From NCBI RefSeq assembly GCF_002362255.1, contig NZ_LPVV01000001.1:186001-250000 (forward strand): 64,000 bases of DNA. Direction: 5' to 3'. This document shows, piece after piece, positions 28,351 to 35,725 of the stretch. This stretch comes from Microbacterium sp. SZ1 (GTDB lineage Bacteria > Actinomycetota > Actinomycetes > Actinomycetales > Microbacteriaceae). Every line of letters begins with the position of its first letter. Position 1 is the stretch's first letter. The translations under genes were made by a program, and so were the position numbers. The notes beneath the pieces were generated by a model. That model worked only from the letters and a program-made list of their open reading frames with translations. It was not told where the DNA came from and ran no database searches.

Positions 28351-29520
28351 TCAGTCGCCCTTCACGTTGACGAGCTGCCGCAGCGTGTGCCGGATCGACA
28401 CGAGGCTCGCGGCATCCGCCATCACCCGGTCGATCGGCTTGTAGGCCTGCGGGATCTCGTCGACGAACGCGTCGGTGTCACGGAACTCGATGCCCGTCAT
28501 CGCCTCCCGCAGCTGCGCGTGGGAGAAGGTGCGCCGCGCCGCGGACCGCGAATACTCCCGGCCCGCGCCGTGCGGTGAGGAGTTCAGGGACTGCGGGTCC
28601 CCGAGCCCCTCGACGACGTACGACGCGGTCCCCATCGATCCGGGGATGAGCCCGGGCCGACCGGCGTCCGCCTGGATGGCTCCCTTCCGGGACACCCAGA
28701 CCTGCTTGCCGTAGTGCTTCTCCGACTCGGTGAAGTTGTGGTGGCAGTTGATCCGCTCCTGCTCCTCCACGGACGAGCCGAGGAACTCCGACACCTGGCG
28801 GATGACGCGGTCCATCATCTCCTCCCGGTTCAGCAGCGCGAAGTGCTGCGCCCACCGCAGTTCCCGGATGTACCGGGTGAACTCCGGCGTGCCCTCGACG
28901 AGGTACGCCAGGTCAGGGTCGGGGAGGTCGATCCACCACTGCTTCGCGAGCCGCTGCGCGACACCGATGTGGTGCCCGGCGATCCGGTTGCCGACCCCGC
29001 GCGAGCCCGAGTGCAGGAAGAGCCACACCCGGTCGAGCTCGTCGACCGACACCTCGATGAAGTGGTTGCCCGAGCCGAGCGTGCCCAGCTGGAGCCGCCA
29101 GTTCCCGGCGTACTTCGCAGGGTCGAAACCGTTCGTGTCGGCGAGCTGCTCGAGCTCGGCGATCCTCGGCTCCGCCGTCGCGACGACCTTGCGGTTGTAG
29201 CGGCCGGCCGAGAGCGGGATGGCGCGCTCGATCTGCTCCCGCAGCTCCGCGAGGTCGCGACCCTCGAGGTCGCCCCTCTCGAACTGGGTGCGGACGGCGA
29301 TCATGCCGCAGCCGATGTCGACGCCGACCGCGGCGGGGATGATCGCGCCGAGCGTCGGGATGACCGAGCCGACCGTCGCCCCCTTTCCGAGGTGCGCGTC
29401 CGGCATCAGCGCCAGGTGCGGGTGGATGAACGGCATGCGGGCCGTGGTGTGCGCCTGATCGAGCGTCTTCTCGTCGATCAGCGACGCCCACGACAGCAGC
29501 CGTGCGGAGAGCCTCTCCAT
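28351..29520 (-). CDS. rtcB: RtcB-family RNA ligase
   Basis: GTP- and Mn-dependent ligase joining 3'-phosphate or 2',3'-cyclic phosphate RNA ends to 5'-OH; 389 residues, the short bacterial form. Seen motifs: metal-binding Cys in GVDIGCGMIAV, GSGNHFIEV, HSGSRGVG, NCHHNF, GSMGTASYVV and the guanylated His in SSPHGAGREYSR. ATG 29520 is chosen for the AAGGAAAGGA Shine-Dalgarno; an upstream in-frame start is unlikely. No archease or RtcA is adjacent. The gene is preceded, on the same strand, by a terminator (29575-29604), a 32-codon ORF and a promoter, suggesting leader-mediated control. Confidence 0.95.
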   Translation of the reverse strand: MERLSARLLSWASLIDEKTLDQAHTTARMPFIHPHLALMPDAHLGKGATVGSVIPTLGAIIPAAVGVDIGCGMIAVRTQFERGDLEGRDLAELREQIERAIPLSAGRYNRKVVATAEPRIAELEQLADTNGFDPAKYAGNWRLQLGTLGSGNHFIEVSVDELDRVWLFLHSGSRGVGNRIAGHHIGVAQRLAKQWWIDLPDPDLAYLVEGTPEFTRYIRELRWAQHFALLNREEMMDRVIRQVSEFLGSSVEEQERINCHHNFTESEKHYGKQVWVSRKGAIQADAGRPGLIPGSMGTASYVVEGLGDPQSLNSSPHGAGREYSRSAARRTFSHAQLREAMTGIEFRDTDAFVDEIPQAYKPIDRVMADAASLVSIRHTLRQLVNVKGD

Positions 29521-29574
29521 GATTCCTTTCCTTGTGATGTGTCCAGTCACAGGTCGAGGATCTCCCACACGGAA

Positions 29575-29604
29575 AACGCCCCGGACCTGACGGTGCGGGG
29601 CGTT
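29575..29604 (-). terminator. Rho-independent terminator between a mini-ORF and rtcB
   Basis: Nine-base perfect arms (29575-29583 and 29596-29604; AACGCCCCG with CGGGGCGTT) around a 12-nt loop. On the minus strand the stem is followed by further T residues (CGTTTTCC), as for an intrinsic terminator. It sits 16 nt past the stop of the 32-codon ORF and 54 nt before the rtcB ATG, so transcripts reaching rtcB from the upstream promoter must read through it. Confidence 0.75.
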
Positions 29605-29620
29605 GCGAGAGCGGATGCTG

Positions 29621-29719
29621 TCACACGGCGCGCGCCGGAGGGTACGACTCGTAGCGGTCGTCGTGCTTCTGCTGAAACATCGACACCGCTGCGATGGGAA
29701 GATTCCGCGGGGCGGTCAT
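29621..29719 (-). CDS. Small 32-residue ORF upstream of rtcB
   Basis: ATG 29719 is preceded by GAGGAG about 9 nt upstream and read from a good promoter (29768-29797). The peptide begins MTAPRNLPIAAVSMFQQKHD and ends in YPPARAV. It has no membrane segment or recognisable family. It is flanked by its own promoter and terminator, which supports a real transcription unit. It may be a free-standing small protein or a leader peptide for rtcB attenuation. Codon choice is GC-biased like its neighbours. Confidence 0.55.
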   Translation of the reverse strand: MTAPRNLPIAAVSMFQQKHDDRYESYPPARAV

Positions 29720-29767
29720 CCGTCGTCTCCTCGGCTGGCGTGCTGCGCCGATCGGCACAGCTTTGCC

Positions 29768-29797
29768 ACAGTAGGGGACGACACGCCCGGGCGTCAA
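29768..29797 (-). promoter_or_regulatory. Predicted promoter for the mini-ORF/rtcB leader
   Basis: On the minus strand TTGACG (29797-29792), 18-nt spacer, TACTGT (29773-29768). Transcription would start near 29761, about 40 nt before the mini-ORF start and 240 nt before rtcB. Confidence 0.6.
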
Positions 29798-29820
29798 GCG
29801 GCGTCGGCGTGACCTCGGCG

Positions 29821-30129
29821 TCATTCGCGGTCGAGTCCGAAGGTTCGTTTCACGAGCGCCTGCACGTCCCGGTCGAGCCCGTCGATGCGGATGCTCATGG
29901 CATCGATGCGGCTGTTGATGGCGTCGAACTTGCTGCCGACGGAGTCGAACTTGCTGTCGACCGCGTCGAATCTGCTGTCCACGGCTTCGAAGCGCGCATT
30001 CATCTCGCCTCGGAGTCCGCCGATCTCGGCGCGCAGGATTCTCACGAAGAGTGTCGAGACGACGCCGATCATGCCGAACAGCAGAGCACTGACGACGCCG
30101 ATCATCGTCCAGGTCTGCGCATCGTTCAT
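29821..30129 (-). CDS. Small membrane protein with heptad coiled-coil tail
   Basis: About 102 residues (ATG 30129; a longer start at 30174 has no obvious ribosome site). One N-terminal membrane segment (TMIGVVSALLFGMIGVVSTL) is followed by a strikingly regular seven-residue repeat: FEAVDSR, FDAVDSK, FDSVGSK, FDAINSR, IDAMSIR, IDGLDRD. This predicts a long cytoplasmic or extracellular parallel coiled coil anchored to the membrane. Similar short TM-plus-heptad proteins occur widely without known function. It stands alone upstream of the rtcB leader on the same strand. Confidence 0.7.
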   Translation of the reverse strand: MNDAQTWTMIGVVSALLFGMIGVVSTLFVRILRAEIGGLRGEMNARFEAVDSRFDAVDSKFDSVGSKFDAINSRIDAMSIRIDGLDRDVQALVKRTFGLDRE

Positions 30130-30257
30130 GATCCCCATCCCCCGATCGTCGCATCGATCAGGCGAGTCTGACATGTGTCCGCGACAACGGATTCCGGGAT
30201 TCCACTGGCGGGGGAGAGGTGACCGAAGCCTCGTACGGTGCAGAGAGAGTCGGCGCG

Positions 30258-30659
30258 TCAGCTCTCCCGCGGTGGGTTGTGCATGAACTCGATGCGGATG
30301 CCGTCGGCATCCTCGACGAACGACGCGTAGTAGCGAGCCGAGTACCGCGGGTACTCCTTCGGCTCGCGGACGACCGTCCAGCCGGCATCCTTCGCGATGT
30401 GGTGCAGACGATCGACCTCGTCGCGCGAGTCGACGGCGAAGGCGATGTGCTGCCAGCCGATGCGCCCGTGCCGATGCGGCTCGGAGTCCTCATCCCAGAC
30501 GTAGAGGATGATCTCGGTCTCGTCTCCGTTGTTCCAGGAGATCGAGTGGTCGTCCTCCCCTCCGCTCACGTATCCCAGAGCGGTGAGCACGGGGTGGAAC
30601 TGCGTCCGTCCGCGTTCGAGGTCGTCGACGGTGATGCCCAGGTGATCGAGAAGAGCCAT
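30258..30659 (-). CDS. VOC-family (glyoxalase/bleomycin-resistance-like) protein
   Basis: A 133-residue two-module vicinal-oxygen-chelate protein: LDHLGITVDDLERGRTQFHP at the start and GWQHIAFAVDSRDEVD in the middle, ending ADGIRIEFMHNPP. Likely metal ligands are His6 and His at IAFAV-adjacent GWQH, with Glu near the C-terminus (IEF). Members are dioxygenases, lyases or antibiotic-binding proteins; no substrate evidence here. Start ATG 30659 has CAGACT six nt upstream, possibly a leaderless -10. Confidence 0.85.
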   Translation of the reverse strand: MALLDHLGITVDDLERGRTQFHPVLTALGYVSGGEDDHSISWNNGDETEIILYVWDEDSEPHRHGRIGWQHIAFAVDSRDEVDRLHHIAKDAGWTVVREPKEYPRYSARYYASFVEDADGIRIEFMHNPPRES

Positions 30660-30690
30660 CCGGCCAGTCTGTCAGGGCGCCGCGCCGGTG

Positions 30691-31458
30691 TCAGTGGGGA
30701 GCGTGATACTCGGCTTCGCCGCGCTTCCAGTAGCCCTTGACGACCGCTTTCCCGGAATCGACGCCCCACCGCTCCAGCAGCGCGCGGCCGGGCTTCACGA
30801 TCGACTGCTCGGCGGCGACGAAGACGAATGGGTCGTCGCCGACCGCATCCGCCTCGGTCAGCCCCTCGAGGAAGGCGACCAGGGCCGAGCTGGATGCCGC
30901 AGCGCCCCTGTGCAGCCACTCGACCTCGACGGGCGAATCGATGTCGACCTCGTGCTGCACCGATACGCTCTCGATGATGATGCGCGCCGGCGCACCCTCG
31001 GGGATGAGCGCGGCGAAGCGACGGATCGCCGGGATCGCCGTCTCGTCGCCGACGAGGAACCAGGATGCGGGCTCGCCGTGGATCACGGCCGAGCCTCGCG
31101 GTCCGCCCACGCCGATCGACGACCCGAGGGGAGCGTTCGCCGCCCACGGTGCCGCCACGCCCGCGTCGCCGTGCACCGCGAACTCCACGTCGAGCCAGTC
31201 GTCTCCCCACGCGAGGGGCGTGTACTCGCGGCTCGGCGCAGCCCGCATCTCCTCGACCGAGTCCACTGGACCCGCGGGGAAGAACAGCCGCATGTGGTCG
31301 TCGGACCCGAGCGATGTGAAGCCGTCAAGGTCGCTGCCTGTCAGGCGCACGCGCACGTAGTCGGGCGCGAGCCACTCGCGGGAGGAGAGCGTGACGGTGC
31401 GGAACCGCAGGTCGAGCCCGCGGCGCTCGATCGAGAAGCCTGATTGCGTGTCGCTCAT
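30691..31458 (-). CDS. Siderophore-interacting protein (FAD-dependent ferric-siderophore reductase)
   Basis: A 255-residue SIP-family flavoprotein that reduces ferric siderophores in the cytoplasm to release Fe2+. FAD-binding motif SREYTPL (RxYT) is near residue 77, GGPRGSAV binds the phosphate region, and the C-terminal SIP domain ends with KGYWKRGEAEYH, the family signature. ATG 31458 lies inside a DtxR-like box (31458-31476) and diverges from the ferric-siderophore ABC operon, so both should be induced by iron limitation. Confidence 0.93.
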   Translation of the reverse strand: MSDTQSGFSIERRGLDLRFRTVTLSSREWLAPDYVRVRLTGSDLDGFTSLGSDDHMRLFFPAGPVDSVEEMRAAPSREYTPLAWGDDWLDVEFAVHGDAGVAAPWAANAPLGSSIGVGGPRGSAVIHGEPASWFLVGDETAIPAIRRFAALIPEGAPARIIIESVSVQHEVDIDSPVEVEWLHRGAAASSSALVAFLEGLTEADAVGDDPFVFVAAEQSIVKPGRALLERWGVDSGKAVVKGYWKRGEAEYHAPH

Positions 31459-31506
31459 AAAGTAAGGCTAACCTATGCTGGTGAGGGTTAGGTCAGCCTA
31501 ACCCTG
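31458..31506. promoter_or_regulatory. Two DtxR/IdeR-type iron boxes in a divergent promoter
   Basis: Compared with the 19-bp consensus TTAGGTTAGSCTAACCTAA, the site at 31458-31476 (read on the minus strand) and the site at 31488-31506 (plus strand) each match at about 15 positions; the cores are AGGTTAGCCT and AGCCTAACC. One covers the SIP start, the other faces the binding-protein gene. Binding by an Fe2+-DtxR-type repressor is expected. Confidence 0.85.
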
Positions 31507-31555
31507 CCCATTCCGCGCCGAGAGCGCGATGTCCCCGCAGAACAGGAGTCCCTCC

Positions 31556-32554
31556 ATGTCCATGCCCAGAACGCTCACCGCTGTCGGATTCGGCCTCGTC
31601 GCCGTGCTCGCCCTCGGCGGCTGCGCTGCCACGTCCGACGCCTCGGACGTCGAGGAACCGGCCGCATCCGAGGACTACTATCCGGTCACGGTCACCGACA
31701 TGGCGGGCAACGAGGTGACGATCGAGAGCGCCGACAGCGTCGCGATCACCGACAACCGTTTCTTCCAGCTCGCCGCCGACTGGGACCTCCCCGTCACGGT
31801 CGCACCGCTCGACCTGTTCAGCCCCGAGAACCCGCTCAAGGACTCGTCGGAGATCCTCAACATCGGCCTGCACACCGAGCCTGACTTCGAGCAGATCGTC
31901 GCGGCCGACCCCGACCTGGTCGTCAACGGCTACCGGTTCAGCAGCGAGGAGAACGCGCAGGGTGTGAAGGATGCCGCGCCCGACGCCGCATTCCTGGACA
32001 TGACCGGCCCCGCGGACCAGTCGGCCGACGAGTTCGTCGTCGAGAGCATCACCCTCCTGGGCGAGGTCTTCAACAGGAAGGCGGAGGCCGACGCCCTCGT
32101 CGACGACTTCCACACCGCGCTCGACGAGGCCAAGGACGCCTACGACCCCGAGAAAACGGTCATGGGCCTGGTCACCTCGGGCGGCGAGATCAACTACTCC
32201 AACCCGACCGACGGGCGCGGTGCGAGCATCTTCTTCGATCTGGTCGGGATGACCCCCGCGCTCGACGCCGAGGGCACGACGGACCACACCGGCGACAACG
32301 TCTCCCTCGAGGCTCTCGCCCAGGCGAACGCGGACTACCTGCTCGTGCTCGACCGCGACGCGGCCGTGTCGGAGGAGGGGCAGACCGTGGTTCCCGCACT
32401 CGAGCTCATCACCGGTTCGGCGGCGCTCGCGAAAGTCCCGGCCGTGCAGAACGAAGCCATCACCGTGATGCCCGCCGACTACTACCTGACCGAGGACGTG
32501 TTCGCGTACGTCGCGGTCCTGAACGGACTCACCGAGCTGTTCGAGTCCGCCTGA
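31556..32554 (+). CDS. Ferric-siderophore ABC transporter substrate-binding lipoprotein
   Basis: A 332-residue type-III periplasmic binding protein of the FecB/CeuA class. The lipobox is LALGGCAAT. The start of the fold reads YYPVTVTDMAGNEVTIES, then NIGLHTEPDFEQIVAADPDL, the usual cleft region. It captures ferric siderophore (catecholate or petrobactin-like in the YclQ/CeuA subgroup). ATG 31556 follows AGGAG with a 7-nt spacer; an ATG at 31529 has no ribosome site. Located just past the DtxR boxes as first gene of the uptake operon. Confidence 0.92.
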   Translation: MSMPRTLTAVGFGLVAVLALGGCAATSDASDVEEPAASEDYYPVTVTDMAGNEVTIESADSVAITDNRFFQLAADWDLPVTVAPLDLFSPENPLKDSSEILNIGLHTEPDFEQIVAADPDLVVNGYRFSSEENAQGVKDAAPDAAFLDMTGPADQSADEFVVESITLLGEVFNRKAEADALVDDFHTALDEAKDAYDPEKTVMGLVTSGGEINYSNPTDGRGASIFFDLVGMTPALDAEGTTDHTGDNVSLEALAQANADYLLVLDRDAAVSEEGQTVVPALELITGSAALAKVPAVQNEAITVMPADYYLTEDVFAYVAVLNGLTELFESA

Positions 32555-32583
32555 CGCGCTGACGCGCTGACGCGTTGACGCCG
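32552..32583 (+). repeat. Four tandem 8-bp units starting at a stop codon
   Basis: TGACGCGC at 32552, 32560 and (as TGACGCGT) 32568, then TGACGCCG at 32576. The first TGA is the stop of the binding-protein gene. Short in-phase units like this can slip in replication. Confidence 0.8.
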
Positions 32584-32586
32584 CAT

Positions 32587-32627
32587 GCGCGCCGCTACCC
32601 CGCCCGCTGGACGCGGTAGCGGCGCGC
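32587..32627 (+). terminator. Strong hairpin between binding-protein and permease genes
   Basis: Perfect 13-bp arms GCGCGCCGCTACC (32587-32599) and complement (32615-32627), 15-nt loop. No T-run follows, so it may protect the 3' end of the binding-protein mRNA or partly terminate, which would keep receptor above permease levels. Confidence 0.6.
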
Positions 32628-32645
32628 ACCCGTACGGAGACACCT

Positions 32646-33698
32646 GTGACCTCGACGATCCCCGCTGAGCCGCCGCCTCGGCGCATCACGAACATCGACG
32701 CGCTCGCGGGCACCGCATCGCATCGACGTGCCCGCTCCCGCTGGGCACGCACCTGGCCGCTACTGCTCGCCGGGGTACTGACTCTGGGCCTCATCGCGGT
32801 GTCGATCTTCACCGGGGTGGCCGACATCACGGCTCCCGACGGCGAGGGGCGGGAGTTCCTCTGGATCACCCGTGTGCCGCGCACGGTATCGCTCGTCCTC
32901 GCTGGGGCGAGCATGGCGATGGCGGGTCTCGTGATGCAGCTCATGACGCAGAACCGCTTCGTGGAGCCGACCACGGTCGGCACGACCGAATGGGCAGGAC
33001 TGGGTCTTCTCGTCACATACATCCTGTTGCCGGCGTCCGGGGTCATCGAGAAGATGGCGATCGCGATCGTCTTCGCCTTCCTCGGCACGCTCGTGTTCTT
33101 CGCCTTCCTGCGTCGGGTCACGCTGAAGTCCTCGCTGATCGTGCCGATCGTCGGCATCATGTTCGGCGCCGTCGTCAGCGCCGTCTCGACGTTCCTCGCC
33201 CTGCGCTTCAACCTCCTGCAGGTGATCGGCGGATGGTTCATGGGCCGCTTCACGGGCATCGAGATCGGCCGTTACGAGCCGCTGTGGATCGTGCTCGGGG
33301 TCTGCATCGTCGTCGTGGTCGCCGCGGATCGCTTCACCGTCGCCGGGCTGGGGCGCGACATCGCTACGAATGTCGGCCTCCACTACGAGCGCGTCGTGCT
33401 GCTCGGTGTCGGGTTGGTCGCGATGACGACCGGTGTGGTGACGGTGATCATCGGCGCTCTGCCGTTCCTCGGGCTCATCGTTCCGAACCTCGTGGCGATG
33501 GTGCGCGGAGACGATCTGCGCTCGAATCTCCCCTGGGTCTTCCTCACCGGGATCTGGATCGTGACGGTCTGCGACCTCATCGGGCGCACGATCATCATGC
33601 CGTTCGAGGTGCCAATCTCACTCGTGCTCGGTGTGGTCGGCTCGATCGTCTTCATCGTCATGCTGCTTCGGGTGCGGAGGGGGACCGGTGTCCGCTGA
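32646..33698 (+). CDS. FecCD-family ABC permease (iron-siderophore), first subunit
   Basis: A 350-residue inner-membrane permease with about nine hydrophobic segments after a 35-residue cytoplasmic tail. ITRVPRTVSLVLAGASMAMAG is the FecCD family start, and the coupling-helix region near LPFLGLIVPNLVAM (GLIxPN/H motif) is visible. GTG 32646 follows GGAGA. It belongs to the CeuB/YclN-type branch. Overlaps the second permease by 11 nt. Confidence 0.92.
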   Translation: MTSTIPAEPPPRRITNIDALAGTASHRRARSRWARTWPLLLAGVLTLGLIAVSIFTGVADITAPDGEGREFLWITRVPRTVSLVLAGASMAMAGLVMQLMTQNRFVEPTTVGTTEWAGLGLLVTYILLPASGVIEKMAIAIVFAFLGTLVFFAFLRRVTLKSSLIVPIVGIMFGAVVSAVSTFLALRFNLLQVIGGWFMGRFTGIEIGRYEPLWIVLGVCIVVVVAADRFTVAGLGRDIATNVGLHYERVVLLGVGLVAMTTGVVTVIIGALPFLGLIVPNLVAMVRGDDLRSNLPWVFLTGIWIVTVCDLIGRTIIMPFEVPISLVLGVVGSIVFIVMLLRVRRGTGVR

Positions 33699-34719
33699 CC
33701 TCGGCATCCGTCCGCTCCCACGCACCACCGGATCCTTCGCGGATCCCGCTCATCGCCGGCGGTACCGCCTCGTCCTCGCCGCGCTGATCGTCGGGGCGGT
33801 GATCGTCACCGCACTCCTGCTGTGCTGGGACAATCCGTACCTGCCGTTCAGCGAGCGGTGGCTGCGGATCTCGCGCATGCGCATCTCCGGGGTGCTCGTG
33901 ATCGCGGTCGTGACCTTCTGCCAGGCGTTCGCGACGATCGCATTCCAGACCGCGACGAACAACCGCATCATCACCCCGTCGATCATGGGATTCGAGTCGC
34001 TGTACGTGCTCATCCAGACCGCGATCGTGTTCTTCTTCGGCGTCACGGGACTCTCGGGATTCGACCCCTTCACGCGGTTCCTGCTGCAGTCCGCACTCAT
34101 GGTGCTCTTCGCCGTCCTCCTCTATTCCTGGCTGCTCTCCGGGCGCTTCGGGAATCTGCACGTCATGCTGCTGATCGGCATCATCCTGGGCACCGGGATG
34201 GGCGCCCTCTCGACGTTCCTGCAGCAGATGCTCGACCCCAACGAGTTCGACGTGCTCGCGGCGCGTCTGTTCGGCAGCATCACGAACGCGAACACGGACT
34301 TCCTGTGGTTCGTCATCCCGGTCTGTCTCGCTGCGGGCGGCGCGATCTGGATGCTCGCGCGTCGCCTCGATCTCATCGCGCTCGGCCGTGACGTCAGCAC
34401 CAACCTGGGGCTGAATCACAAGCGACAGGTCATGCTCGTGCTCACGCTCGTCGCCGTGCTGTCGGCGATGAGCACGTCGTTGTTCGGTCCGATGACGTTC
34501 CTGGGCTTCCTCATCGCCACTCTCGCCTACGCCATCGCCGACACCTACGATCACCGCCTGCTGCTCCCCGTCGCCTGGCTGCTGGGCTACGTCACGCTGG
34601 GCGTCGCCTACTTCCTGCTCAAGCACGTGTTCACCCTGGTCAGCGCCGTCACGATCATCGTCGAGCTGATCGGCGGACTCGTGTTCCTGATCGTCATCCT
34701 CCGAAAGGGGCGACTGTGA
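33688..34719 (+). CDS. FecCD-family ABC permease (iron-siderophore), second subunit
   Basis: A 343-residue partner permease, similar to CeuC/YclO. GTG 33688 is preferred (GGAGGGGG upstream) over an in-frame ATG at 33631 lying inside the first permease gene. Family features: LRISRMRISGVLVIAVVTF, ATNNRIITPSIMGFESLYVL and FGPMTFLGFLIATLAYAI. It ends with a GTGA overlap with the ATPase gene. Confidence 0.9.
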   Translation: MSADLGIRPLPRTTGSFADPAHRRRYRLVLAALIVGAVIVTALLLCWDNPYLPFSERWLRISRMRISGVLVIAVVTFCQAFATIAFQTATNNRIITPSIMGFESLYVLIQTAIVFFFGVTGLSGFDPFTRFLLQSALMVLFAVLLYSWLLSGRFGNLHVMLLIGIILGTGMGALSTFLQQMLDPNEFDVLAARLFGSITNANTDFLWFVIPVCLAAGGAIWMLARRLDLIALGRDVSTNLGLNHKRQVMLVLTLVAVLSAMSTSLFGPMTFLGFLIATLAYAIADTYDHRLLLPVAWLLGYVTLGVAYFLLKHVFTLVSAVTIIVELIGGLVFLIVILRKGRL

Positions 34720-35471
34720 TCCGCATCCGCGATCTCGTCCACCGCTACAGCGGCGACACCGAGATCGGGCCCATCTCGCTCGATCTGCCCGCCGGCGGCA
34801 TCGTCGCGTTGATCGGTCCGAACGGTGCCGGCAAGTCCACCCTGCTCACGATGGCCGGTCGGCTGCTCGCTCCGGACGCGGGTACGGTGCAGATCGCCGG
34901 CGTCGACGTCCATCGCGCGCCGTCGAAGCAGGTCGCGAAGATCGTCTCGATCCTCCGGCAGGAGAACCATTTCGTCACCCGGCTCACGGTCCGCCAGCTC
35001 GTCGGCTTCGGGCGCTACCCGCACTCGGGCGGGCGACTCACTCAGGTCGATGAGGACAGGATCTCGGAGGCGATCGACTTCCTCGGGCTGACCGATCTCG
35101 AACAGCGCTTCCTCGACGAGCTCTCCGGTGGCCAGCGGCAGCGCGCCTATGTCGCGATGGTCCTGGCGCAGGACACCGAATTCGTGCTGCTCGACGAGCC
35201 GCTCAACAACCTCGACATGAAGCACGCGGTGCAGATGATGAAGCACCTGCGCCGTGCCGCAGAGGAACTCGGGCGCACGATCGTCATCGTGCTGCACGAC
35301 ATCAACTTCGCGGGGCACTACGCCGATCGCATCTGCGCCATGAAGGACGGGGAGATCGTCGAGTTCGGGACGCCGGCCGAGATCATGACCGACGACGTGC
35401 TCACCCGGGTGTTCGACACCCCGGTGCGGGTGATCGACGGGCCGTCCGGTCCGCTCGCCGTCTACCACTGA
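34716..35471 (+). CDS. Iron-siderophore ABC transporter ATP-binding protein, FecE-like
   Basis: A 251-residue ATPase completing the siderophore importer. Walker A GPNGAGKST, Q-loop LRQENHFV, signature LSGGQRQRAYVAMVLAQ, Walker B FVLLDEPLNNLDM, switch His in VIVLHDINFA. The NNLDMKH stretch after Walker B is typical of the YclP/FecE/FepC group. GTG 34716 overlaps the permease stop. The gene is last in the operon; no clear terminator follows before the convergent small membrane protein at 35491. Confidence 0.93.
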   Translation: MIRIRDLVHRYSGDTEIGPISLDLPAGGIVALIGPNGAGKSTLLTMAGRLLAPDAGTVQIAGVDVHRAPSKQVAKIVSILRQENHFVTRLTVRQLVGFGRYPHSGGRLTQVDEDRISEAIDFLGLTDLEQRFLDELSGGQRQRAYVAMVLAQDTEFVLLDEPLNNLDMKHAVQMMKHLRRAAEELGRTIVIVLHDINFAGHYADRICAMKDGEIVEFGTPAEIMTDDVLTRVFDTPVRVIDGPSGPLAVYH

Positions 35472-35490
35472 GCGCGGCGACCGTCGGCCG

Positions 35491-35688
35491 TCACAGCTCG
35501 ATGCCGTGGTCCTCGTCGTTCACACCGGCGTTGCGACCCCGACGGGACTCGTAGCCGAGGAACCAGCCCAGCCAGACGATCGCGGCGAGCAGGATGCCGA
35601 GCCACACGTTCTGGAACACCAGACCGATCACGACCCCGGCGACGAGCAGACCGACGGTGACGGAGGCGCGGAGCGCGGTTCGTGACAT
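35491..35688 (-). CDS. Small two-TM membrane protein, unknown function
   Basis: A 65-residue protein with two hydrophobic segments (SVTVGLLVAGVVIGLVF and WLGILLAAIVWLGWFLG) and an acidic polar tail (NDEDHGIEL). Small hypothetical proteins of this layout are common in actinobacteria; no role can be given. Its ATG at 35688 has TAGGCT six nt upstream on the minus strand, a leaderless-type -10. Confidence 0.7.
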   Translation of the reverse strand: MSRTALRASVTVGLLVAGVVIGLVFQNVWLGILLAAIVWLGWFLGYESRRGRNAGVNDEDHGIEL

Positions 35689-35725
35689 GGTCTCAGCCTA
35701 GATCCGTCGCGCGTCGTGCACGCGG

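Noticed and set aside
29603-29812. 69-codon plus-strand ORF beside the rtcB leader
   Set aside because: It runs against a well-formed minus-strand promoter/ORF/terminator unit and has no ribosome site.
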